Shown piece by piece: positions 8,015 to 15,461 of a stretch of 64,000 bases of DNA; within the stretch, counting starts at the first letter, position 1, and each line of letters begins with the position of its first letter. The notes beneath the pieces are model-generated. The model saw only the letters and a program-made list of their open reading frames with translations, was not told where the DNA came from and did not search any database. This stretch comes from Clostridiales bacterium. Its GTDB lineage: Bacteria > Bacillota > Clostridia > Christensenellales > Borkfalkiaceae. The translations under genes and the position numbers were made by a program. The stretch lies in NCBI GenBank assembly GCA_015055725.1, contig SVHO01000001.1:1-64000 (forward strand). Reading direction: 5' to 3'.

Positions 8015-10183
8015 ATGGTTAAACTCATTGAAAAAGGCGTTTATTTTAAAGACGGCAAACTTATAAGGGCAAAGACCCCTGACCTAACTGCAAAAAAAGG
8101 CACAATGGCTTATAAAATTTTGTCCGCACACAACCACTCTGGTGATGACAAGAAATTAAACATCAAGTTTGACGAAATAACTTCGCACGATATAACTTAC
8201 GTTGGGATTATCCAAACGGCAAAGGCAAGCGGATTAGAAAAATTCCCTATTCCGTACACTCTAACCAACTGCCATAACTCTCTTTGCGCGGTTGGTGGAA
8301 CTATAAATGAAGACGACCACGTTTTCGGCTTATCTGCAACTAAAAAGTATGGCGGTGCGTTCGTGCCACCACACCTTGCGGTTATTCACCAATATATGCG
8401 TGAAATGCGCGCTTATTGCGGTTCAATGATTTTGGGTTCTGACTCGCATACAAGATACGGCGCACTCGGCACTATGGCTGTTGGCGAAGGCGGACCTGAA
8501 CTCGTTAAGCAACTCTTGGGCAGGACTTACGATTTAGATATGCCTGAAATCGTTGCCGTTAACTTAAAAGGTAGATTAAGAAAGGGTGTTGGCCCGCACG
8601 ACGTTGCGCTTGCGCTCGTTAAAGCAACGTTTAAAAGCGGTTTCGTTAAAAACAGAGTTTTAGAATTCGTTGGAAACGGCATTAAAACCTTATCTATGGA
8701 TTTTAGAAACGGCATTGACGTTATGACGACTGAAACTACTTGCCTTTCTTCTATTTGGGTGACCGACCAAAAAACCCAAAAATATTATGAACAACACGGC
8801 AGGGTTGGTGCGTATAAAGAAATGAATCCCGAAAACGGCGCGTATTACGACCGCGGTATCGTTATCGACCTTTCTAAGATTGAGCCTATGATTGCTCTTC
8901 CTTTCCACCCGTCTAACGCGTATACTATTAAAGACTTTTTGTCACGCCCGTATGAACTTTTAAAACAAGCAGAAGAAGCTGGTGCAAAACTTTTGCCACA
9001 AGGCAAGGGCGAGTTTAAACTAACCGATAAAATTAAAGACGGCAAGGTTTACGTTGAACAAGGCGTTATCGCTGGTTGCGCTGGTGGTATGTATGAAAAT
9101 ATTGCCGAGGCATCTGAAATTTTGGGTGAGACGCCTATTAACAATAACGACTTTACGCTTGACGTTTATCCTTCAAGTCAGCCCGTTTATAAGGGGCTAG
9201 TTGACGGCGGATACGTTGGCAAACTAATGCAAAACGGCGCGGTTATTAAAACTGCGTTCTGTGGACCTTGTTTTGGTGCGGGTGACGTTCCACAAAATAA
9301 CGGACTTTCTATTCGCCACACTACTAGAAACTTTGAAAGCCGTGAAGGAAGTAAGCCTGCAAACGGGCAACTTTCTGCCGTTGCGCTTATGGATGCAAGA
9401 AGTATTGCTGCAACCGCTAAAAACGGCGGGGCGATAACTTCTGCTATGGAGTTAGAATATTCAAACAAAATCAAAAAATATCGTTTTGACACAAAGATTT
9501 ATAGGGCAAGGGTATTTAACGCAGTTGGCAACGCTAACGACAAAGAAAATTTGGTTTACGGACCGAATATTGCGGACTGGCCCAAAATGGAAGGGTTAAA
9601 AGACAATCTTTTGTTAAAAGTCGTTTCGGTGCTTAACGACCCCGTGACAACGACTGACGAACTTATTCCTTCGGGAGAAACGTCGTCATATCGCTCAAAC
9701 CCCTTAAAACTTGCTGAATTTGCACTTTCAAGAAAAGATCCTGAATACGTTGGAAGGGCAAAAGCCGTGCGCGACGGTGGTTTCCCCTTAGAACTTGGCT
9801 TTGACCAAAGCAAAACTTCTTACGGAAGCGTGGTTTGTTCTATTAAACCTGGTGACGGCTCTGCTCGTGAACAAGCGGCGTCTTGCCAAAGAGTTTTGGG
9901 CGGTGTTGCAAACGTTGCTAAAGAATATGCAACAAAGCGTTATAGAAGCAACCTTATTAACTGGGGTATGTTGCCGTTTTTAAGTGATAATAACGATTTT
10001 AACGTAGGTGATTATATTTACGTTGAAAACGTTAAAGACGGCGTGTTATCAGGCGCGAAAGAAGTTAAGGCAAAAGTTATCGGCAAAAATAGCAGAGATA
10101 TAACTCTTAAAATAGATGCGCTTACTGATGCGGAAAAACAAATTATCGTTAAAGGTTGCTTGATAAACTATTATAAAGGTTAA
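8015..10183 (+). CDS. Aconitase-family hydratase (YbhJ/AcnA-like)
   Basis: 722 residues, within the 4Fe-4S dehydratase superfamily that interconverts citrate/isocitrate or related hydroxy acids. Cluster ligands are recognisable: C355 in VIAGCAGGMYEN and C416/C419 in TAFCGPCFGAG. The substrate-contact strings LGSDSHTRYGALGTMAVGEGG and a C-terminal swivel domain (from about residue 545; RSNLINWGMLPFL) are present. Size and wording fit the YbhJ-like branch rather than canonical AcnA (about 900) or AcnB. It stands alone between a promoter/dyad and a terminator, with no citrate synthase or isocitrate dehydrogenase next to it, so the true substrate is open. Confidence 0.85.
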   Translation: MVKLIEKGVYFKDGKLIRAKTPDLTAKKGTMAYKILSAHNHSGDDKKLNIKFDEITSHDITYVGIIQTAKASGLEKFPIPYTLTNCHNSLCAVGGTINEDDHVFGLSATKKYGGAFVPPHLAVIHQYMREMRAYCGSMILGSDSHTRYGALGTMAVGEGGPELVKQLLGRTYDLDMPEIVAVNLKGRLRKGVGPHDVALALVKATFKSGFVKNRVLEFVGNGIKTLSMDFRNGIDVMTTETTCLSSIWVTDQKTQKYYEQHGRVGAYKEMNPENGAYYDRGIVIDLSKIEPMIALPFHPSNAYTIKDFLSRPYELLKQAEEAGAKLLPQGKGEFKLTDKIKDGKVYVEQGVIAGCAGGMYENIAEASEILGETPINNNDFTLDVYPSSQPVYKGLVDGGYVGKLMQNGAVIKTAFCGPCFGAGDVPQNNGLSIRHTTRNFESREGSKPANGQLSAVALMDARSIAATAKNGGAITSAMELEYSNKIKKYRFDTKIYRARVFNAVGNANDKENLVYGPNIADWPKMEGLKDNLLLKVVSVLNDPVTTTDELIPSGETSSYRSNPLKLAEFALSRKDPEYVGRAKAVRDGGFPLELGFDQSKTSYGSVVCSIKPGDGSAREQAASCQRVLGGVANVAKEYATKRYRSNLINWGMLPFLSDNNDFNVGDYIYVENVKDGVLSGAKEVKAKVIGKNSRDITLKIDALTDAEKQIIVKGCLINYYKG

Positions 10184-10199
10184 TACAAAAAATAAATGG

Positions 10200-10227
10200 A
10201 AAAGACCCAAACGGGTCTTTTTCGTCT
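10200..10227 (+). terminator. Intrinsic terminator after the aconitase-family gene
   Basis: AAAAGACCC (10200-10208) with GGGTCTTTT (10213-10221) around AAAC, then further T-rich sequence. Confidence 0.88.
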
Positions 10228-10284
10228 TTTTTATACTAATAAAGCATAAAATATTTATATTCAATAATATTTAGGAGGTGCTTT

Positions 10285-10545
10285 ATGGGTTTTATAGACG
10301 ATATTTCTAATTGTTTTTCACCAGAAGAATTGCCAAGAGAACCTTGTTTTCGCGCCGTGTTATTTGGGGACGGAGCGGGGTATTTTGAAAACGTTAGGGC
10401 AATTAAATATTACACTCCCGAAGAAATAGGTTTGTGTTTAAAAAAAGGCGGTTTAATCGTTAGGGGCGCAAATCTTTACGTTAAAAAATATTGCGCGGGA
10501 GACGTTGTTGTGTGTGGAAAAATAAGTGCGATAGAGAGAGTGTAG
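10285..10545 (+). CDS. yqfC: Sporulation protein YqfC (YabP/YqfC family)
   Basis: 86 residues, the normal size. The family shares a small beta-rich domain, also found in spore-coat protein YabP. In B. subtilis yqfC is in the sigma-E regulon beside yqfD, as here. The core RAVLFGDGAGYFENVRAIKYYTPEEIGLCLKKGGLIVRG (in part) matches the usual L-x-G-x-Y-x-N pattern. AGGAGGT sits 7 bases before the ATG. It begins the yqfC-yqfD-pgpH-ybeY-era-recO run and is followed after 2 bases by yqfD. Confidence 0.9.
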   Translation: MGFIDDISNCFSPEELPREPCFRAVLFGDGAGYFENVRAIKYYTPEEIGLCLKKGGLIVRGANLYVKKYCAGDVVVCGKISAIERV

Positions 10546-10547
10546 CC

Positions 10548-11447
10548 TTGATTAAAAGCGTTTTTATCGTCAAAGGGCGCAATCTTGACGGATTTATAAA
10601 TTTGTTAAGAAATCGCAAAATAGCCGTATACGACGTTAAAAAAGTGTCTAACGATAAATTAATACTAGCCGTAAACTTTAAGGATTATCGAAAATTTTTT
10701 GCAATCGGCAAAGAATTGTGCTATAATATAAAAAAAGTACGCGATAAAGGCAAAGGATACCCCTTTCTTGCATTATATCGCTCGCTTGGAATTTTAATCG
10801 GCGCGATTATTATTTGCTTTTGCGCTTATACTTGTAGCGATTATATTTTTGACTTTAAGTTTACAGGTAGCGGAAGCGTTTATTATAGACAAATAGGGGA
10901 ATATTTAAACGAAAAAGGGATAAAGAAACTTTCGCGGTTTTCGTCGCTTAACCTTGAAAAACTTGAAGATGAAATTTTTGCCGATAACCCCAATCTCTCG
11001 TTTGTTAGTTGCTTAAAAGTTGGCAACCGTTTGGTTATAGACAGCGCGCTTTCACAAGATAGGGTGGATAAGGTCAAAGGGGACGTTTATAAAATCCTTT
11101 CGGACGTTGACGGTGTGATTGAAAGCCTTAAAGTTTACCGAGGTACAGCCGTGGTTAGCGTTGGCGATAGCGTTCGCGCGGGGGATTTGCTCGTCGACGG
11201 GTACGTGATTATTAAAGACGTTCAAGTTAAAACCAACGTTCTTGCATGTATAAGTTTATCTTGCTTTTATGAATACGTTTACGTTAGCGAGAGAAACGAT
11301 TGCGAAGAAAAGGCGATTTTACTTGCTGAACAGCAGTTAGGCGATAAAACAATCACGCAAAATACCGTTATTAAAAATCCGATTAGCGATAACCAATTCG
11401 AATATATAGTTAAATTAACTTATAAACACGTTTTGCGCGTGGGATAA
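10548..11447 (+). CDS. yqfD: Sporulation protein YqfD
   Basis: About 299 residues from TTG 10548, chosen because the longer frame (from 10491) would overlap yqfC deeply and the MIKSVFIVKGRNLDGFINLL start matches the family. The N-terminal part (1-70) is followed by one clear transmembrane helix (about 81-101, ILIGAIIICFCAYTCSDYIF) and a large domain outside the membrane. It is a known partner of YqfC in the sigma-E regulon; its biochemical role is not defined. A weak AGAGAG ribosome site suggests coupling with yqfC. Confidence 0.88.
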   Translation: MIKSVFIVKGRNLDGFINLLRNRKIAVYDVKKVSNDKLILAVNFKDYRKFFAIGKELCYNIKKVRDKGKGYPFLALYRSLGILIGAIIICFCAYTCSDYIFDFKFTGSGSVYYRQIGEYLNEKGIKKLSRFSSLNLEKLEDEIFADNPNLSFVSCLKVGNRLVIDSALSQDRVDKVKGDVYKILSDVDGVIESLKVYRGTAVVSVGDSVRAGDLLVDGYVIIKDVQVKTNVLACISLSCFYEYVYVSERNDCEEKAILLAEQQLGDKTITQNTVIKNPISDNQFEYIVKLTYKHVLRVG

Positions 11448-11473
11448 AAGACAAAGAAAAAAGGAAAAGTCTT

Positions 11474-12922
11474 ATGAAGAAAACAAAATCACAAAAGATA
11501 GTGCCGTGGCTTAGTAAAGACGTGGTGCTAGTTGCGTTAACTTACGCCATCAACATCATTATTATAGGCGCGTTGTTTTTACTTGCCGTACATTTAACCG
11601 ACGGTATTGACGTGTATTTTAAAAACGTAAGTACGCCCATACACTTTTTCATACTGCTAATCTTAGTTGTGGCGGTTATGATTTTTTACTTCGCGTTTGA
11701 AGATAAAAACTTTTTAAGAAGCCCTGCAAATTCCGAAATGCTATTTTTGATAATAGAGCTTTCTTTGATTATTTGTTTTGCAACTGGCGAATACGTAAAT
11801 ATTTATTTGCGCCCGTTATCGCTTGCTGCTGTTTTAACCTTGTTTTTAACCAATAGGCGCACGGCTATTTTTATGAACTTTATCTTTTGCATTTTGGTGT
11901 TCTTGTTCGATGCGTTTATCGGCACTAAATTTACGATAGATAACTACCCCGCGCTTATAATGGGTTTCTCATCAGGAATAATTGCAACCGTGTGTTTAGA
12001 TAACGTTTATTCAAGGCTAAAACTTTTAATGATGAGCGTTATAATTTCCGTTCCTAACCTTATTTGTATAGCGATGGTTATAATAGAACATGGCACGGAA
12101 GACTTGGGTGGAACGATTGCTTCTTCTGCATTTTCAGGGCCACTTGCCGTTGCTTCTTTCTTGATTTTATTGCCCGTTTTCGAATCGCTGTTTAAGAAAG
12201 TTTCGTGTTTTAAGTTTAGCGAACTAACCGACCACAAATCAAAACTTATAAAGAAAATGATTCAACAAGCACCGGGAACTTTTAATCACTCGATAGTGGT
12301 TTCAAACATAGCGGAAGCGTGCGCCTCGGCTATCGGTGAAGACGCTTTGCTTGCAAGAACGTGTGCTTATTATCACGATATAGGTAAACTTCGCCGTCCT
12401 GAGTTCTTTAAGGAAAATCAAGCCGACCAGTTTAACCCGCATGACGATTTAACCCCCGAACTTTCAGCAAACATTATTAAATCTCACACGCAAGACGGTT
12501 ATAATTTAGTTATCAAAAACAGATTGCCAAAAGTTATTGCGGAAGTGTGTGTTGAGCACCACGGAACTTTGCCCATACTTTATTTTTACGGGAAAGCGCA
12601 AAAGTTTACCGATGGTGAAGTTGATATAGCGCAATATTGCTATCCAGGGCCTAAACCAAAAACGAAAATCGCCGCAATTATAATGATTGCCGACGGGTGT
12701 GAAGCAGTTGCGAGAACGCTTACCGACCGTTCGCGTGAGAACGTTAAAAAAGTGGTTAGAAAAATCGTTAACGAACGTATGGAATTAGGTCAGTTTGAAG
12801 ACTGTGAAATCACGCTTAAAGAACTTAATATTATCGTCCACACGGTAGTAAACAATTTAACGGGTATTTATCACAGCCGTGTAGAATATCCTAAAGTTAA
12901 TCTTGACGGAATAGAGTTATAA
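11474..12922 (+). CDS. pgpH: 7TM-HD phosphohydrolase PgpH/YqfF-type, shortened at the N-terminus
   Basis: 482 residues against about 700 in typical YqfF/PgpH, which hydrolyse cyclic di-AMP. The membrane core (about 15-225, seven hydrophobic helices) and the cytoplasmic HD domain are complete. HD motifs seen: NHSIVVSNIAEA, the H-D pair in YYHDIGKLRRPEFF, NIIKSHTQDG, and VEHHGT. What is missing is the large extracytoplasmic 7TMR-HDED domain that normally follows the first helix. The reading frame is clean with AAAGGAAAAG before the ATG, so this looks like a natural short form. The usual phoH gene between yqfD and yqfF is absent. Confidence 0.9.
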   Translation: MKKTKSQKIVPWLSKDVVLVALTYAINIIIIGALFLLAVHLTDGIDVYFKNVSTPIHFFILLILVVAVMIFYFAFEDKNFLRSPANSEMLFLIIELSLIICFATGEYVNIYLRPLSLAAVLTLFLTNRRTAIFMNFIFCILVFLFDAFIGTKFTIDNYPALIMGFSSGIIATVCLDNVYSRLKLLMMSVIISVPNLICIAMVIIEHGTEDLGGTIASSAFSGPLAVASFLILLPVFESLFKKVSCFKFSELTDHKSKLIKKMIQQAPGTFNHSIVVSNIAEACASAIGEDALLARTCAYYHDIGKLRRPEFFKENQADQFNPHDDLTPELSANIIKSHTQDGYNLVIKNRLPKVIAEVCVEHHGTLPILYFYGKAQKFTDGEVDIAQYCYPGPKPKTKIAAIIMIADGCEAVARTLTDRSRENVKKVVRKIVNERMELGQFEDCEITLKELNIIVHTVVNNLTGIYHSRVEYPKVNLDGIEL

Positions 12923-12937
12923 CAAAGGAATAAAAGA

Positions 12938-13408
12938 ATGGGAAAACTTAAAATCGAGTGTTTTGACAAAAAGGTTAAACTTAGAAAAATCGCCAAAGCA
13001 GTTTATAAAACGCTTGGGCAAAAAGCATATTTTAAGGCAGAATTAGTTTTTCAAGACGGTGAGGGCATAACCGCGCTTAACCGCAACACGCGTGGCGTTG
13101 ATAGTGTCACAGACGTTTTGTCTTATCCAAGTTTAGAGGGTATAAGGGGTAAAATTTTGAGCCCAGAAGATTGCCCCACGGAACTTGAAGGCAAATATAT
13201 TTTCCTTGGTTCAATCGTTCTTTGCGAAGAAAAAATTCGCTCTCAAGCGCAAGAATATGGGCATAGCGAAGAAGAAGAGAGAGAATATTTGATAACGCAC
13301 GGGTTGTTGCATTTGTTCGGCTATGACCACTTAAACGACGCAGATAAAAAAGAAATGCGTGATTTAGAAAAACAAATAAGGTTTATTCTTCGCGGAGTTA
13401 AAGAGTAG
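12938..13408 (+). CDS. ybeY: Endoribonuclease / rRNA maturation factor YbeY
   Basis: 156 residues. YbeY is a metal-dependent RNase in 16S rRNA 3' maturation and ribosome quality control. The zinc-site signature HGLLHLFGYDH (H-x3-H-x5-H) lies at about residues 114-124, and the NRNTRGVDSVTDVLSYP block precedes it. It follows pgpH after 15 bases (AAAGGA site) and precedes era by 1 base, the conserved Bacillota order except that dgkA and cdd are not inserted. Confidence 0.96.
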   Translation: MGKLKIECFDKKVKLRKIAKAVYKTLGQKAYFKAELVFQDGEGITALNRNTRGVDSVTDVLSYPSLEGIRGKILSPEDCPTELEGKYIFLGSIVLCEEKIRSQAQEYGHSEEEEREYLITHGLLHLFGYDHLNDADKKEMRDLEKQIRFILRGVKE

Positions 13409-13409
13409 T

Positions 13410-14294
13410 ATGAAGAGTGGATTTGTTGCCGTTGTTGGCAGGGCAAACGCGGGCAAAAGTACGCTTATTAACGTTATGGTTGGTGAAAAGGTTGCAATAG
13501 TTTCGCCAAAGCCACAAACCACGCGCGATAGAATTTTGGGAGTTTTAACGACGAGCGATTATCAAATTGCCTTTATTGATACGCCTGGTATTTATAAGGC
13601 GGATAATTTGCTTAACTCGGTTATGCAAAAAACCACGGCGGATAGTTGCGCCGACGTTGATTGTATTCTCTTCGTTTTAGACGCGCACGAGGGTATAAGC
13701 GAAACGGACGTTAATCTCTTAAATAAATACGTTAAGCAAAACGTTCCTGTTGTAGTTGCCCTAACAAAGATAGATATAATGCCTGAAAGTTTACTTATTT
13801 CAGAACTTAAAACACTTTCGGAACTTCAAGTTGAAATAGTTCCCGTATCGGCAAGAAAGGGCAAAAACATCAAAGAACTTATAAAAGTTTTGCTAGAAAA
13901 ATTGCCCCAAGGCGATAAAATTTTCGAACAAGATATCGTGTCCGATAGGTCGGAAAAGTTTATGCTTGCCGAGATTATGCGTGAAAAAATACTTCTTAAA
14001 TTCGATAAAGAAATTCCGCACGGCGTCGCAATTATAATAAATAAATTTGCGCTTATGGACGGCGGAAATATGTATGAAGTTAATCTCGACGTTGTTTGTG
14101 AAAAACCCAACCACAAAGCCATTTTAATCGGCAAAGGCGGAAAGGCTATTCGTGAAGTTTCCACTTTCGCCCGTCAAGATATGGAAAAGTTTTTAGGTAA
14201 AAAAGTTTTTTTAACCACATACGTAAAAATTAAAGAAGACTGGCGGAATAGTGCTCAATTAATGAAAGAATACGGCTACGAAAACGGCTTATAA
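13410..14294 (+). CDS. era: GTPase Era
   Basis: 294 residues, normal length. Era binds the 3' end of 16S rRNA and helps 30S assembly. Motifs: GRANAGKST (residues 10-18), DTPG near 57-60, TKID near 120-123, SARKGKNI, and a C-terminal KH domain with IREVSTFARQDME-like core and KVFLTTYVKIKEDWR. It starts 1 base after ybeY. Its last codons (ENGL stop) form the 5' arm of the next hairpin repeat, so gene end and element overlap. Confidence 0.97.
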   Translation: MKSGFVAVVGRANAGKSTLINVMVGEKVAIVSPKPQTTRDRILGVLTTSDYQIAFIDTPGIYKADNLLNSVMQKTTADSCADVDCILFVLDAHEGISETDVNLLNKYVKQNVPVVVALTKIDIMPESLLISELKTLSELQVEIVPVSARKGKNIKELIKVLLEKLPQGDKIFEQDIVSDRSEKFMLAEIMREKILLKFDKEIPHGVAIIINKFALMDGGNMYEVNLDVVCEKPNHKAILIGKGGKAIREVSTFARQDMEKFLGKKVFLTTYVKIKEDWRNSAQLMKEYGYENGL

Positions 14295-14401
14295 ACTGCG
14301 CAATCCTGCGTTTCTGCTTTGCGTTTTGACTTCGATAACCAGGCGGTTAATCTCACCCAAAACGCGTCGCGAGCCTTGGCTTGCTCGTTTCTAAACGGTT
14401 T
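14282..14401 (+). repeat. Hairpin repeat element, copy E (overlaps the end of era)
   Basis: About 120 bp. The outer arms are AAACGGCTTATAAAC and GTTTCTAAACGGTTT, mostly complementary. P2 is GCAATCC with GGCTTGC, with one T/C mismatch. P3 is GCGTTTTG with CAAAACGC. P4 is ATAACC with GGTTAAT around a loop two bases shorter than in copy D. The 5' arm is coding sequence of era plus its stop codon. Confidence 0.75.
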
Positions 14402-14448
14402 AAGAAAAAAGCAAGAATAAAACTATATTTTTTACGCATACTTCGTGT

Positions 14449-14583
14449 ATGAGTAAAGGAAAATCTAAAAAATTAAAACAATTGGAAGAAGATGCGATTA
14501 TTATGTCGGCGTGGAGAGTTTTTAATCAAACGGGAAACGTTGCGCATTATTTGCTATATAAAAGGTTAACTGAAAAGGATTAA
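14449..14583 (+). CDS. yqzL: YqzL-like small protein
   Basis: 44 residues. The second half, SAWRVFNQTGNVAHYLLYKRLTEKD, matches the pattern of YqzL (W-K-x-F-x-x-T-G-N-x-x-x-Y-L-L-Y/F-K), a tiny Bacillota protein of unknown function usually encoded between era and recO, exactly the position here. The first 18 residues are a Lys-rich extension. No convincing SD precedes ATG 14449; ATG 14503 is an alternative start giving a protein closer to the usual length. It ends 2 bases before recO. Confidence 0.75.
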   Translation: MSKGKSKKLKQLEEDAIIMSAWRVFNQTGNVAHYLLYKRLTEKD

Positions 14584-14585
14584 CT

Positions 14586-15305
14586 ATGGAAGAAAAAATG
14601 AGCGGAATCGTTTTAGGCGGAGTTTCCTTCGGTGAAAACGATAAAATACTTAATTTGTTCACTCTCGAAAAGGGTGTTCTTTCCGCTAAAATAAAAGGTG
14701 TTAAAAAGGCGGGGGCAAAGTTGAAATTTGCATCTCAGCCTTTTTGTTTTGCCGAATTTATCTTTACTAAGCGTGGTGAAAATCGCACGGTTATTAACGC
14801 AAGTTTAATAGATAGCTTTTATCCGCTTAGAGAAGACCTTGTGAAATATTTTTGTGCGGGGTCGGTGGTGGAATTCGTTAAACGCTTTTATCGAGAAGCC
14901 ATAGTTTCAGCAGATACTTTTTTACTAACCGTCGACGCCTTAAAAACTATTGCTTATGAAGACGGCAAGGCAAAAAGCACGCTCGTGCAGTTTTTGGTTT
15001 CTGCGTTAAAGGTTGCGGGTTTTGCATTAAATCTTTCGGGTTGCGCAAAATGTGTGGGCGATATTGAAGGAAGGGTATATTTTGACTACCGTTCGGGTGC
15101 GTTTTTGTGCGAAAGTTGTTTTGACGGCACGGGCAGAGAAATAAGTTTTTTAACTTTTTCCGCTCTTCAAAAAGCAGAAAACGGCAATTTAGAAGAAGAT
15201 GACCCTGGGACTGTTAAAGCCCTTAAATTGTTAGAGTATTACATAGAATATCGCACGGATGAAAAGTTAAATTCGTTAAAAGAAATGCTCAAAATCATAG
15301 GGTAA
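14586..15305 (+). CDS. recO: DNA repair protein RecO
   Basis: 239 residues. RecO works with RecR/RecF to load RecA on SSB-coated DNA. An N-terminal OB fold (about 1-80, GIVLGGVSFGENDKILNLFTLEKGV), a helical region and a zinc-finger-like pair (CAKCVGD, FLCESC near residues 154-183) fit the family. The position after era and yqzL is the conserved one. It is followed by a 156-base gap holding the ppdK promoter. Confidence 0.95.
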   Translation: MEEKMSGIVLGGVSFGENDKILNLFTLEKGVLSAKIKGVKKAGAKLKFASQPFCFAEFIFTKRGENRTVINASLIDSFYPLREDLVKYFCAGSVVEFVKRFYREAIVSADTFLLTVDALKTIAYEDGKAKSTLVQFLVSALKVAGFALNLSGCAKCVGDIEGRVYFDYRSGAFLCESCFDGTGREISFLTFSALQKAENGNLEEDDPGTVKALKLLEYYIEYRTDEKLNSLKEMLKIIG

Positions 15306-15363
15306 AATAAGTATATAGCAAAATCAGTATAAAAGGTATAATGCAAAAACTATAAGATATCGG

Positions 15364-15392
15364 TTGAAATATTTTTTTATTTATAGTAAAAT
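15364..15392 (+). promoter_or_regulatory. Sigma-A promoter of ppdK
   Basis: TTGAAA (15364-15369), a 17-base spacer, TAAAAT (15387-15392). This leaves an untranslated leader of about 60 bases before ATG 15462, which has a TTTGGAGG ribosome site. Confidence 0.7.
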
Positions 15393-15461
15393 AAATAAGG
15401 CTCTTTATTTAGGGCGTTTTAAAAGGAAAAAATCTAAACTTTATTTGGAGGAAAATCAATA

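Noticed and set aside
10491-10547. Longer yqfD start overlapping yqfC
   Set aside because: It adds a non-family Cys/Arg-rich stretch; the TTG at 10548 directly after the yqfC stop gives the conserved N-terminus.
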